Shown: positions 23,401 through 37,202, counted from the stretch's first letter. The stretch is DNA of 64,000 nt from Ochotona curzoniae (GCF_017591425.1 NW_024466413.1:186001-250000); one strand, 5' to 3'. Numbers and translations are program-made. Notes: generated by a model not told the origin, from the sequence alone.

Positions 23401-24302
23401 ACTGGAGGAGACTCGGGAGCAGAGGAGGGGAACCTGTGGATTTTTTTTTTTCTTTCTCTGAGAAGCTAATTCGGAGCTCCTTTTCCTGGCGCAGAGCTGC
23501 GGGGCTCCTACGGGCTGTGTGGCCCAGGAGCTAGGAGCCTCCATGGCACACAGAGCTGAGTGGCCCTGGTGCGTGTGCGATATGAATGTGTAGTTACGCT
23601 GCTTGAGGGAGGGCCGTGGGCGCTTCATCCCAAGGGAGCCGAGAGACCCAGCATTCAGGGAGGCATGCTTGGGTGCTCTGGCAGGGGTACAACCTGGTGC
23701 TATAATGCCTGGGTCATACCTCCTGGAAGGGTTTCTCAAACCAGAGCTGGTTACAGCCCGTGGGGGGTATCTGGTTGCTTTCAGGAGTTTGGTGGCTGAT
23801 CTTGCCTGGTCCCACAGCGCTTTCCGTGCAGGGGGCCCTGGAGCCAGGCAGCCTCCACACTGCTCCCCACTGGGGCAGGTGAGCCCACTGGCACTCCTTG
23901 CCCGTTCATCACCTGTGCTGCAGTGCCACCTTCCATGCGTCCCCTGAGTCGAGCCGATGAACTAGGAAGCCAGGAATGGAAGGCGTGCTGTTTATTCTGT
24001 CTCTTTCCTCCCAACCACTTTGTTTTCTGTCACTTTGCTAATTAGCATCCCACTGCTGCGTTGCCTGATTCCGGTTAGCCACGGGGTGTGCAGCAGAGCC
24101 GGGTGTTGTAGGTAGCGTTTGCGAGCCCATTCCTTCCCTGGGACCCAAACCCCTGGACCCTGTCCTGCCCCAGGCAGCAGGTGGCATGCTATGAGTTTGG
24201 TGACAGTTCGTGCTCAACACGCTCTGTTGTCTTTGGATCAGGAACATTGAACTTTTTTTTTTTTTGGAGGCACATATTCTATAAAGTGTAATTTTTATGC
24301 GA

Positions 24303-24608
24303 AAATAGATATATCTATTGAAAGTTAGATTTACAGAGAAGGAGAAACAGAGATCTTCCAGCTGCTGGTTCACTCCCGAAATGGCCACCATGGCCAAAGC
24401 TGGGCTGCTCGCGAGCCAGGAGCCTGGGCCACCTTCTGGGTCTCCCGTTCGGGTGCAGAGTCCTGAGCTCTGGGGCCATCCTTTGCTGCTTTCCCAGACC
24501 GTTAGTAGGGACTCGGATCAGAAGTGGAGCCTCCAGGGCTTGAATCGGTGCCCATGTAAGATGGTGGCACTGCAGGTGAAGGCTTGGCTACCCTACAGCA
24601 CTGGCCCC
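24303..24608 (-). mobile_element. SINE (C type), old
   Basis: ATATCTATTGAAAGTTAGAT tail, GAGATCTTCCAGCTGCTGGT, TCCTTTGCTGCTTTCCCAGA, end CTACCCTACAGCACTGGCCCC. Confidence 0.8.
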
Positions 24609-24806
24609 TGTTGCAAAAATCAGCTTTGACTAGGAAAGGGTGCTGTTCTGGATGATTGTGCTCTTAGAATTCTTTTTTTGTTTAAAACAACACTTTTTTT
24701 TGAGAAGCAGTGTACACATCAAGAAATGCCCATGTGTGTGCATGTGAATTTTCTGTTCGCCACCCCAAAACATCGTGACCGGTACCCCCAAGAGTCCTTG
24801 GAATTG

Positions 24807-25012
24807 TCTTATACATTTAGATTTCACAGGTAGGGGGCAAGATGGAGAGAGAGAGAGAAATCTATCTTCCATGTGCAGGCTGAAGCTAGGAGCCAGAAGT
24901 CCATCTGGTCTCTCATGGGGGTGGCAGGGACCCAGGGACCTGAAGTAGAAAGCAGAGTATCCGGGACTCTAAGCGGGCACTCTGACATGAGCCGCTTTCA
25001 TTGCACCTGGCA
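24807..25012 (-). mobile_element. SINE (C type), decayed
   Basis: GA-rich tail side (GGAGAGAGAGAGAGAAATCT), GCTGAAGCTAGGAGCCAGAA, GGGGTGGCAGGGACCCAGGG. Runs into the following minisatellite. Confidence 0.5.
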
Positions 25013-25027
25013 TCTCCACTGCTGTGC

Positions 25028-25240
25028 CTGAGTGCCCCCCACCGTGTCACGGGGGTGTCCTCACTGCTGTGCCCCCCACCGTGTCACGGGGGTGTCCTCA
25101 CTGCTGTGCCCCCCACCGTGTCACGGGGGCGTCCTCACTGCTGTGCCTTAGTGCCCCCCACCGTGTCACGGGGGGCGTCCTCACTGAGTGCTCCCTGCCG
25201 TGTCACGGGGGGGCGTCCTCACTGCTGTGCCTGAGTGCCC
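25028..25240. repeat. Minisatellite, 5-6 units of 37-45 bp
   Basis: Unit TGCCCCCCACCGTGTCACGG followed by GGGTGTCCTCACTGCTG. Two units carry CCTTAGTG or CCTGAGTG insertions. Confidence 0.93.
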
Positions 25241-25774
25241 ACCCTCCTCCCCATCCCCCCTGCCATGTCCTAAGGGGAGGACAGACCTAACAGTGTGCGT
25301 GGGATTCTGGGCTATGTGCTGAATCTCCTTAACATGGAGATCATATGACGTGCCCAGGCTATGCTGGTGGCCATGGTGCTTTAGTGAGGTTGCAAGTTGA
25401 AGGGGGCACAGTGCCCCCCGTGCCCAGACCCCACAGTTCTTGGTTCTTGGGGTGTGTGTGTATCTGAACCGAACCTACCTTGGTAGTCAGGGTAAAGTTC
25501 GGGTGGCATTGGCAGGAACCGGCTGTGCTGTTGGCCTTCTGGAGCCCAGGACAGTCCACTGACATGGGCAGTGGTGGGGGGAACGTGGCTGTGCACCCCC
25601 CGCAGGAGTTCCTGGGGCTGGCCTGGGTCGTGTACCTTGCGCTCGGCTCCTCCGACTTGCTGCCGACCTTGAGTGCAACTTCTCCCTTCTTAGCTGTTGC
25701 TGTGTTCCTTGGGTTCCTTGCGGAGAGGCCCGTCCACCCGTGGGTCTCTGAAGCCTGTGTCTCTGCCGTGACAG

Positions 25775-25920
25775 GCGTGTGAAGCTGCTGAACCTGCCTG
25801 CCAGCCTGCGGCCCCAGAAGATGAAGAGCTTGCTGGGTCAGAACGTGTCGGCCAGGAGTCCCTTCATCTACTCGCCCATCATTGCTCACAACCGCGGAGA
25901 AGAGCGTGGCAACAAGATAG
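25775..25920 (+). CDS. TRAPPC9: TRAPPC9 exon 3 of 9 in the window (start of first Ig-like domain)
   Basis: Acceptor GCCGTGACAG and donor ATAG/GTCAGC. The first G completes an Arg codon, and the final G starts the Asp codon finished by the next exon. The exon encodes [37 protein letters not shown] and [16 protein letters not shown] is the strand that opens the first immunoglobulin-like fold of Trs120-family proteins. The junction reads IVR-RVKLLN here, where I recall IVR-HVKLLN in human. GNKI replaces the NKKI I recall in human, a local change without frame effect. Neighbouring exons continue the same fold, so this is one domain split over exons 3 to 6 of the window. Confidence 0.95.
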
Positions 25921-27123
25921 GTCAGCCCCGTGGCCCTGCCTGCTGCCCCACGGTGTGCCCACCGTGTGCCAGGCGCCAGAGTGGGGTTCTGGGCTGGCCA
26001 CGCGTGTCTGTGTTTCTGCAGAAGCTTGTTGGGGGTTTTGCTCTGTCTGACTGGCAGTCGCCCACAGGCCTGAATTTTAAAGATTTATTTTATTTTTATT
26101 GGAAAGGCGGATATACAGAGAGGGGAGACAGAGAGGAAGATCTTCCGTCCGATGATTCACTCCCCAAGTGACTACAACGGCCGATGCTATGCCGATCCAA
26201 AGCCAGGAGCCTCTTCCGGGTCTCCCACGCGGGTGCAGGTTCCCAAAGCTTTGGGCCGTCCTTGACTGCTTTCCCAGGCCACAGGCAGGGAGCTGGATGG
26301 GAAGCGGGGCTACCAGGATTAGAACCGGCGCCCATATGGGATCCCGGGCGTGCAAGGCGAGGACCTTAACCACTGCGCCATCGTGCCGGGCCTAGGCCTG
26401 AATTTTAGACTTTTTCTTGCAAGGTTTCCGGGAGCTAGCAGGGTCTGCTCTGCTCATTGAGACTTAGTTCAGGCATCCCAAGAGGGATTCTTTGCCATAG
26501 CCTGTGCTGACCTCCCACCCAAGGTGGGGCTGTGTCCACGTGATGTTGGGGAGGTGAGGAGCAGAGCCCTTGTACTCTTGCACCTGTCTTTTGACTCCTG
26601 TCCTGGCCCGCAGCTGCCCTTGTCCTAGCCCCTACTCAGCACTCAGGGTGCCCTGTTGCCTGCCCTGTCCTATGCACAAGGGCTGAGGGTCTTGGGCCCA
26701 AGTCAGGATCCCATCTTCCACAGCTGGACTGCAGCTGACCAGGGGTTGGGTTGGACGGAGAAGCCACAGTCCTAGGGGCCATGGGACATCCACACTCTGG
26801 GCCTTTTGTGAGCAAGCCCAGTAGCACCTTCCTACCTGGCCAGCTTCTGGACCACGGGCTGTTGTGCACTTTAAGTGGACGGAGCGTCACTCTGTGAGGC
26901 GGCATTAGGCATGCTGCGTGGGCACAGCCTGCAGAAGGGGAGGGCGCCAGGGTGGCAGCAGTGCCTCGTTCTGCCTGGTGTCACAGAAAGCACACCTGAC
27001 TGTGAGCTGCCCATCCCAGCATGACCTTGGTGCTCCCCGAGTCCCTGGGAAGCCCTGCAGCTCCGTGACAGTTCAGCTGCACCTGCTGAACTCAGGGTTC
27101 TTGTGCATGTGTGTGTCGTCTAG
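25921..27123 (+). other. TRAPPC9 intron, 1.2 kb
   Basis: Shortest intron in the window. Its centre is a young minus-strand SINE with a perfect 14-bp target duplication. The remaining ~720 bp (26.41-27.12 kb) are GC-rich, without visible repeats or coding signal. Acceptor is GTGTCGTCTAG. Confidence 0.85.
26076..26393 (-). mobile_element. SINE (young), full length, perfect target duplication
   Basis: AAAGATTTATTTTATTTTTA tail, core GATCTTCCGTCCGATGATTC, head end CGCCATCGTGCCGGGCC. AGGCCTGAATTTTA is repeated exactly before (about 26066) and after (about 26394). Almost identical to the plus-strand copies at 6122 and 60417. Confidence 0.93.
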
Positions 27124-27209
27124 ATTTCCAGTGGGTGCAAGGAGACGTGTGTGAGGTTCAACTGATGGTTTACAACCCCATGCCGTTTGAGCTTCGGGTC
27201 GAGAATATG
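27124..27209 (+). CDS. TRAPPC9: TRAPPC9 exon 4 of 9 in the window (core strands of first Ig-like domain)
   Basis: Acceptor GTGTCGTCTAG and donor ATG/GTATGT. Two bases finish the Asp codon, then 28 whole codons follow, so the exon ends in phase 0. It encodes [15 protein letters not shown] and [13 protein letters not shown]. The pattern of a polar tryptophan-containing strand followed by V-x-L-x-V-x-NP is the hallmark hydrophobic strand pair of the first immunoglobulin-like domain, found in the Trs120 family generally. Every residue agrees with my memory of human TRAPPC9, making this the most conserved exon in the window. The surrounding frame stays open past the donor for about 30 codons by chance. 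Confidence 0.95.
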
Positions 27210-28365
27210 GTATGTACCGCTGGCACTGCCCTACCACCCCTGGCCTTTTTTGCACAGAAATCTGCAAATTTATGGTTAGAATATATGTCTTCCCACAGGA
27301 GGCTGTGATTCTTTGGCTCCTATATGTTTTGTCCTGGGTGGATAGCTTCTCAGGGGTGAAGGCGGGGCTTGTGGATGCTTCCTGCTTGGTGGATGTCCAG
27401 GACTCAAAAGAAGCCTTGGGGACTGGGGTGATTGACCACGACCTTGCAAGTTGCTGATTTGAAGTTCATAGGAGATTATTAGAGATGACCTGGGGGTCCA
27501 GGGGCAGGGGCAGGGGCAGCTGTGAGAGAGAGGCGGAGCATTGTGCCCGGGCCTGTGCTTGCTGGGGACTCATACCACCACAGGCTCTTCCTGCTGGCAT
27601 TTTGCTGAGGGCCACACCCAGTACCAGGCCGCAGGTGGTTCAGGTCCTGTCCCTCAAGTGCCTAGAGGTGCATGGTGCCTGGCTGGGGGAGTCGCTCCTG
27701 AGGGCAGGGCTGACCCACAGGGTGCTGCCTCAGTGTGTCGTGAGCCATGACTGTTGTAAGACACTTCTGAAGGTGTCTCCCCAAACTCCAGCCAGGCTCT
27801 GGAGGCTGAGCTTGCATTTAGCGTGCAGTCCTGGGAATCCCTGAGCACTGCACTTTTTCTGATCCTGTTGCATGGAGAAGGACAGGCCCCAAGGTGTGGC
27901 ATGGCCAGGCCTCTGTCATGGCTGTTGCTCCACTCCTTAGGGTGAGAGTTTACCCCAACATGGTTCAAGTGTCAGATGTCGGCTGCTGTTTCTTGCATTT
28001 TCTTCAGTTTTAAAAACAGATGCATTTTCACCTGGTTTGAATGTTCTTAGGGTTAGGCATGGTATATTATAAAACATCAGGATGAATGAAGACTCTAACA
28101 AGGAGAAAAGCAGCAGGTGGGTGTTGGCTTGCACAGGCTGAACATTTAACAGATACACCTGTGGTCAGTGGGCAGTCAGTGGGCAGCGTGAGCTTCACCA
28201 CCTCTGCCCTGCCAGCCACACCTGCCCCATGCCATGAGGGCAGCAGGAGTGCTCGCTGTTCCCAGGGTGTCTCTGCTGCTGGCCTTTCCTGTGGACAGAT
28301 GTAGACATGGTATGCAAGCAGTCCACACACCCACGCACATACACTGCACACACATGCGTAACCCA

Positions 28366-28720
28366 AGCTCATGCTGAGAGCTGCCCGTGGGGTCTGTCCT
28401 GTTCTGAGCTCATGCTGACCTGTCTGTTGGGTCTGTCCTGCCCTCCTGAGCTCATGTTGACGTGTCCGTGGGGTCTGTCCTGTCCTTCTGAGCTCATGCT
28501 GACCTGTCTGTGGGGGTCTGTCCTTCCCTGAGCTCTTGCTGACCTGTCCGTGGGGTCTGTCCTGCCCTGAGCTCATGCTGACCTGTCTGTGGGGGGTCTG
28601 TCCTTCCCTGAGCTCACACTGAGAGCTGTCTGTGGGGTCTGTCCTGCTCTGAGCTCACACTGACTTGCCTGTTGTTTCTGTCCTGCCCTTCTGAGCTCAC
28701 GCTGACCTGCCTGTCGAGTC
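28366..28720. repeat. Minisatellite, about 9 units of 39-42 bp
   Basis: Unit GAGCTCATGCTGACCTGTCT followed by GTGGGGTCTGTCCTGCCCT. The GAGCTC motif recurs at about 28406, 28448, 28490, 28530, 28569, 28610, 28651 and 28693. Confidence 0.95.
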
Positions 28721-28774
28721 TGTTTTGCTCTCCTGCATACCTTTGTCCCTTCCTCCCAGAGTGAGTCTCCAGGG

Positions 28775-28938
28775 TGGATGACATGGGCCTGGGCACTTGG
28801 ACCACCTTCCGCTGTTTTCTTAGGCACATTGGCAGGGAGCTGAATCCGAAGTGGAGCAGCTGAGACTCAAACTCGTGCCCATAAGGGATGCTGGTGTCGC
28901 AGCAGGTGGCTTTGCCTGCTCTGCCACATGCTGGCCCC
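28775..28938 (-). mobile_element. SINE (C type), head half only
   Basis: GGGCCTGGGCACTTGGACCA, TGTTTTCTTAGGCACATTGG, GAAGTGGAGCAGCTGAGACT, end CTCTGCCACATGCTGGCCCC. The tail half is missing where the minisatellite begins. Confidence 0.75.
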
Positions 28939-29223
28939 TAGATCTGAGTAAGGATTTTCTTTTGTTGATGCCTGAATCTCAGCATTGTGGAACTGATGAC
29001 ATTTTGCACACAGTTCATTTGATTCATGCCAAGGGAACTTACGTTCCTTGTGTCATGTTTTTCATTTTGTTTCCTGCACTGTTTGCAGTGACGTTGTGGC
29101 TCCTAGTTCACTGGCAAGCTTGGGGCCTGGTTGCAGTTAGAAATGAGTCTGTAATTTATGGGCACATTGCAGGGCTGTCAGCTGGTGAGACCTGCCCATG
29201 CCTGATTTATAAATTAAGTAATT

Positions 29224-29559
29224 TGGGGCCTGCATTGTGGCTTGGCAGATGAAGCTACCGCCCGCGATGCTGCTGTCCTGTATGGCCCAGCCCCCTCCCT
29301 GCTGCCTGCGGTGCTGCTGTCCTGTATGGTCCAGCTCCCTCCCTGCTGCCTGCGGTGCTGCTGTCCTGTATGGTCCAGCTCCCTCCCTGCTCGTGGCCAG
29401 GGAGAGCAGTGGAAGATGCAGCAGCGCTTGGGTTCTGATTGCCCATGTGGGAGACCTGGGAAGGTGGCAGAGCAGACCAGAATCCAGGGCCCTGTCCATG
29501 TCCACCTGTCAGTCACATGGCACACTTTCTCTAGCTTCTCTCTGGGTTCTTCTTCTTCT

Positions 29560-29560
<1 letters not shown>
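29224..29560 (+). mobile_element. SINE (C type), old, with internal triplication
   Basis: Head TGGGGCCTGCATTGTGGCTT, right half CAGGGAGAGCAGTGGAAGAT, CCCATGTGGGAGACCTGGGA. Its middle is occupied by three 44-bp copies listed separately. Confidence 0.65.
29268..29399. repeat. Three tandem 44-bp units inside a SINE
   Basis: TGCTGCTGTCCTGTATGGTC then CAGCTCCCTCCCTGCTGCCTGCGG starts at 29268, 29312 and 29356. The last two units are almost identical. Confidence 0.93.
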
Positions 29561-32882
<3,322 letters not shown>

Positions 32883-33015
32883 GTTACCACACCACCGTCT
32901 TTGGCGTTGTCAGCAACTGTTTGCTGGACCACCTGCCAGCCATAAAGACCAGTGGCTCTACTGTGGAGGTCATCCCCGCCCTGCCCAGGCTGCAGATCAG
33001 CACCTCCCTGCCCAG
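32883..33015 (+). CDS. TRAPPC9: TRAPPC9 exon 6 of 9 in the window (junction of Ig-like domains 1 and 2)
   Basis: Acceptor TTGTGTCCCAG and donor CCCAG/GTACCG. Two bases complete Gly, and the exon ends with AG of an Arg codon. It encodes [36 protein letters not shown] and QISTSLPR. The YHTTVFGV segment is the last strand of the first immunoglobulin-like domain; [12 protein letters not shown] is the connector that opens the second. Differences from the human protein as I recall it (VSNC for FSDC, HLPA for NLPG) lie in one loop. The Cys and the [13 protein letters not shown] run are intact. Confidence 0.95.
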
Positions 33016-33255
33016 GTACCGGGGGCCAAGGGGCGGGCAGGAGGCATCCCTGAGGAGCCTTGCACCCTGTGCACACTGGCTCCGAGGTGTCCATAGGAGC
33101 AGGGTGCCATGGGAGGTGGGGCCATGTTGTCTGCTCCGGCCAATCACAGTCAGAGGCCTCCTGACCAAGACCAGGACCCAGAGTTAACCTAGACGTGCTG
33201 AAAGAGCCAGGCTCTCAGAGCATCCCAGGAAAACATTACGCTCTCTTACAGAATT

Positions 33256-33569
33256 GCTTCATTTTGCTTACTTATTTTGAAGTCAATAGAGAGAGAGGAC
33301 ACACACACAGATCTTCCATCTGCTGGTTCACTCCCCAGATGGCTGCAATAGCCAGCGCTGGGCCAGGCTGAAGCCAGTAGGCAGGAGCTTCCTCTGGATG
33401 TCCACAGGAGTGTGGGGCCTGAGGACTTGAGGTATCTTTTGCTGCTTTTTCCAGACCATTAGCAGGGAGCTAGCTGGGTCAGAAGCGGAGCAGCAGGGAC
33501 ATGAACCTGTGCTGGGATACCCCATTTCACAGGCGGCAGCTTTACCTGCTGCGCCGTGATGCTGGCCCC
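33256..33569 (-). mobile_element. SINE (C type), old
   Basis: TTGCTTACTTATTTTGAAGT tail, CTGCTGGTTCACTCCCCAGA, AGACCATTAGCAGGGAGCTA, end TGCGCCGTGATGCTGGCCCC. Confidence 0.82.
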
Positions 33570-33609
33570 AGTTGCTTTCTGTTTGGGATTTTTAGTGCCA
33601 CAGGGAATG

Positions 33610-33765
33610 TGAAGGAGAAAGGGCGGTGGCCGTCAGGAGGCCCGGGTGGTCAGTCACAGGGAGTGGGAGGGAGACAGGGCGTGGCCGTCAGGAGGCCCGG
33701 GTGGTCAGTCACAGAGTGTGAGGGAGACAGGGCGTGGCCGTCAGGAGGCCCGGTGGTCAGTGGAG
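33610..33765. repeat. Minisatellite, 3 units of 53-55 bp
   Basis: CCGTCAGGAGGCCCGGGTGG followed by TCAGTCACAG and GGAGACAGGGCGTGG starts at about 33630, 33685 and 33738. Confidence 0.92.
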
Positions 33766-34349
33766 CACTCACTCAGGTGCTTCCGGCTGCTTACCTGCAG
33801 AGTGGCATAGGTGACTTTGTGAAATCACACTGGCGAGCTTTTCGTCCCTCTTACAGTTTCTTCAGTAAGATTTCATCTGCGGTTTTTTTCTAAAGGACAC
33901 TCTTAAGAAACCTCCACATCACATAACTGGAATTCGGGGTCATCTCAGCCGTTGCCATGAGGGCTGACACTTCACAGACGTCGTTTGCTTCTTTTCGCTG
34001 GTGTGTTTGGGGTTGTCTGAAAGGTTGTAAGCTCTTCAGCATGTCTGATGCATACTTGTTAGCTGCTGGGCTGGGTGCCTAAGCTGAGCTGTGAGCTGAG
34101 TGGTGTTGGGCTCTGACCTAAAGGTTGTGGGGTGGAGTAGGAGGGCGGACAGGCCCAGAACCAGTACCGTGTTCTGTTCTTGCAGCCCTGCCAGGTCCCT
34201 GTGCTGGAGGAGCTGTCGGGGGGTGGGTGGGATTCCTTCCTGAGGCAGTGCTGAGAATGCTGGCAGGCAGGGAGGAGGTGTTGACGTGCACAGTGGTCAG
34301 GTGCAGAAAGCACTGTGCAACAAAATGCAATATAGATTAACACAAGAGT

Positions 34350-34636
34350 GGTCATGGCCTGACGGCGAGGTCAGAGGGCCAAGCCTGTGAGGTCACGGCC
34401 TGACGGCGAGGTCAGAGGGCCAAGCCTGTGAGGTCACGGCCTGATGGCGAGGTCAGAGGGCCAAGCCTGTGAGGTCACGGCCTGATGGCGAGGTCAGAGG
34501 GCCAAGCCTGTGAGGTCATGGCCTGACGGCAAGGTCAGAGGGCCAAGCCTGTGAGGTCACGGCCTGACGGCGAGGTCAGAGGGCCAAGCCTGTGAGGTCA
34601 CGGCCTGATGGCGAGCCCGGAGGGCCAGGAGGGCTG
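34350..34636. repeat. Minisatellite, exact 41-bp period, 7 units
   Basis: GGTCACGGCCTGACGGCGAG then GTCAGAGGGCCAAGCCTGTGA starts at 34350, 34391, 34432, 34473, 34514, 34555 and 34596. Units differ at only a few C/T or G/A positions; the last is degenerate. Confidence 0.97.
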
Positions 34637-34646
34637 AGCTTGTGAG

Positions 34647-34935
34647 CAGGGCGGGCCCAGCTTGAGAGGGTGGGGCTGTGGTGTTGCCACACTGGCATCC
34701 CACATGGGTGCTAGTTTGGGTCCTGACTGCTCTCTTCCCATCTTTCTTACTGTGGGCGAGATGGCCGAGGTGTTGGCCTCTACACCCTCGTGGCAGGCCT
34801 GGAAGGAACTCCTGCTTTAGATTGGCCCACTCTTGCCATTGCAGCCGTTTGAGTGACCCTATGGGTGGGGTCTCTTTCTCTTGGTCTCTGTCTCTCTCTG
34901 TAACTCTGACTTTCTAGTACATCTTTAAAAAAGAG
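34647..34935 (+). mobile_element. SINE (C type), old
   Basis: GGGCCCAGCTTGAGAGGGTG head, TGGCATCCCACATGGGTGCT, tail TCTCTGTAACTCTGACTTTC and TACATCTTTAAAAAAGAG. Confidence 0.72.
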
Positions 34936-35599
34936 AAGGCAGGTGAGAGTTCTTATGACCTTGAATTAGGCAAAGATTTCTGTGACATATCAACAAGAGC
35001 ACGATCCACACAGTAAAAGGCTGATGGATTGAGCTTCCTCAGAGTTAAAAAGCCTTGGTGTTTCCAGAGATACCATTAAGAAAATGGATAGTTCTCAGGC
35101 TGCAAGGAAACATTTGTATAGCATGTCTGATGAAGAGCTGCTGTTTAGCTCCCAAGCCCTGTGATAAAGAAGGCAAAAGACTTCATTAACAAGTTGGCAT
35201 AGCCTGGGCATCTCTCTCCCCACGAAAGATGTACCCAGAGCTACCGAGCCACCCGGAAGGGTGCGTGACGATGTCAGTCTTTGTGGTGCTGGCACCAGGC
35301 AAGATCGCCGCTCCACCTGTCAGGTGGCTCTCGGCACAAGATAGACAGAAGCCAGCCTGCTGTGTGCAGCCGGAAGTGGAGCAGTGCAGCTCGGGGCTCC
35401 CTGTCAGCTCCGTCAGCCTTGCCGAATGCCTCTGCAGTCGGGCGTACACGAGACCGACAGGACGCACAGAAACGCAAAGACACATATGTGATTGTTGAGG
35501 CCCGAGTCCTCGTAACTTCAACCCTGATGACGCTGGTCGCTGGTGGGTGGCTGAGCCAAAACGGGCGGCTGCCACATGTGGACGACCAGGGCCCCAGTG

Positions 35600-35950
35600 T
35601 AAACACCAGTGTACACCTGGGTTCTGCTGGGCAGTGTAGGCGAGCAGCACCCCCCAACAGAAAGTGTCCCCGTGTACACCCGGGGTCCACTTGGCAGTGT
35701 AGATGAGCAGGGCCCCACGGGAAGTGTCCCTGTGTACACCCGGGGTCCACTTGGCAGTGTAGATGAGCAGGGCCCCACAGGAAGTGTCCCCGTGTACACC
35801 CGGGGTCCACTTCGCAGTGTAGATGAGCAGGGCCCCACAGGAAGTGTCCCTGTGTACACCCGGGGTCCACTTGGCAGTGTAGATGAGCAGGGCCCCACGG
35901 GAAGTGTCCCCGTGTACACCCGGGGTCTGCTCAGTGGTGTAGGCGAGTAG
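35600..35950. repeat. Minisatellite, exact 60-bp period, 5-6 units
   Basis: GTAGATGAGCAGGGCCCCAC followed by GGGAAGTGTCCCTGTGTACA and CCCGGGGTCCACTTGGCAGT repeats in strict 60-bp register from about 35640. A more diverged unit leads and another ends the array. As 60 is divisible by three, any open frame is copied along with it. Confidence 0.97.
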
Positions 35951-36395
35951 GCCCTGGCACAGGCCTCTGCAGTGGGTGCAGGAGGTCGGTGTCTTGTTGA
36001 CAAGTGTGTACAGTGTACCCATTTTTCTAGTGTGACCTCTTCTGAAACAAGTATGAATTGCTGTCAATGGGCTGTGAAGGTCCCTGGGGCTCTGAGATGC
36101 CTTGGAGGGGTTCCCCATGTGTGGGACGTGAGAACCAGAGGAGTGGTGGAGACCCTGGCTTTGGGGTACAGGAAGGCTCGCCATTTGGGGAGTGAACCAG
36201 TAGGTAGGATCTCCTTCTCTGCCTCCTGGCCGAGTTTTGTTTCCTTCTCATACCTTTTCCCAGAGTGCGTGTGGCTGTCAGCAGCCTGTGTGTGAGAGGG
36301 GCTGTGCACTGTCTGTGGCCAGGGTCACACGAAGAGGTCACACATCCACTTTCCTTCCCTGGTCAAGGAAAGACACTGAAGATATATATATATCT

Positions 36396-36396
<1 letters not shown>

Positions 36397-36437
<41 letters not shown>
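36397..36437. repeat. (CA)n microsatellite, about 20 units
   Basis: Preceded by a short TATATATATATC run and joined to the tail of the next SINE. Confidence 0.95.
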
Positions 36438-36439
<2 letters not shown>

Positions 36440-36442
36440 ATG

Positions 36443-36751
36443 TAAAGATTTATTTATTTAAAAGGCAGAGTTACAGGGAAAGAGGGAGGGGGAGGGGGAG
36501 ATCTTCTGTCCACTGGTTCACTTCCCAAAATAGCCACAAAGACCAGGCCTGGGCTAGACTGAAGCCAGGAGCTTCTTCTGGGTCTCCCATGTGGGTTCAG
36601 GGTCCCAAGGACTTGGACCAGCCTCCACTGCTTTCCCAGGCATGTTAGAGGGAGCTGGCTGGGGAGTAGGGCAGCTGGGTCTTCAGCTGGCTCCCATAGG
36701 GACATCGGTGCTTGGAGGTGGCAGCTTCATGCACTATGCCACTGCGTGGCT
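36443..36751 (-). mobile_element. SINE (C type), old
   Basis: AAAGATTTATTTATTTAAAA tail, GGGTTCAGGGTCCCAAGGAC, TTCCCAGGCATGTTAGAGGG, end ATGCCACTGCGTGGCTCC. Confidence 0.82.
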
Positions 36752-37038
36752 CCCATGAAAGATGCTTAATGCATGGACATTCACCTTGACTCACCGCATT
36801 GTTATTTTCTTGGAAGTTGGTAGGATGTAGAAGTGCTTCTTCTGGGAGCCTGCGATGGGATGTGTGGTGTGACTGTCTCCTAGTGCCCAACCTGTCTTCA
36901 GTGTGGCTCGGTTCCTGAGTTCCAGGTTCAGTGCCGAGATCCCCTAGCCCGTGTTTTTGAAGTGCCACATGTGGCTTTCTGTACCTGGTGTGAGGAACTC
37001 TGACCTGATGCTGTGGAATTCCTCCCTCTGCCGTTTAG

Positions 37039-37202
37039 ATCCGCGCATGCACTGCAACCCTCGTCTGGGGACGAAATCTCTGCCAATGTGTCTGTGCAGC
37101 TGTTCAATGGGGAGAGCCAGCGGCTCGTGGTCACCTTGGAGAATGTTGGCCTGGAACCCCTAGAGAAGCTGGAGGTCAGCTCCAAGCTGCTCCCCACCAA
37201 GG
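37039..37202 (+). CDS. TRAPPC9: TRAPPC9 exon 7 of 9 in the window (second Ig-like domain)
   Basis: Acceptor CTGCCGTTTAG and donor AAGG/GTAGGT. The first A completes Arg, and the last G begins a Glu codon. The exon encodes [37 protein letters not shown] and [14 protein letters not shown]. The alternation SVQL-(8)[10 protein letters not shown](6)-KLEV is the paired beta-strand pattern of the second immunoglobulin-like domain. Compared with the human sequence I recall, the strands are conserved and changes (RLVV for [13 protein letters not shown] for VTSKVLTTK) keep hydrophobicity. This is the largest exon in the window and it chains in phase on both sides. Confidence 0.95.

Larger units (their letters stand above)
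33016..37038 (+). other. TRAPPC9 intron, 4.0 kb, minisatellite-rich
   Basis: Donor GTACCG to acceptor CTGCCGTTTAG. Three unrelated minisatellites (54-bp, 41-bp and 60-bp units) occupy about a fifth of it, with minus SINEs at 33.26 and 36.44 kb, a plus SINE at 34.65 kb and a CA run at 36.40 kb. The stretches 33.77-34.34, 34.94-35.60 and 35.95-36.39 kb look single-copy. Confidence 0.85.

Noticed and set aside
35640..35940. Regular 60-bp spacing resembling a CRISPR array
   Set aside because: Whole units repeat without unique spacers, in a mammalian intron; it is a minisatellite. The same applies to the 40-bp and 41-bp arrays.
35186..36184. 332-codon minus-strand ORF
   Set aside because: It spans the 60-bp minisatellite, whose length is divisible by three; the flanks have no recognisable domain and no splice or start support.
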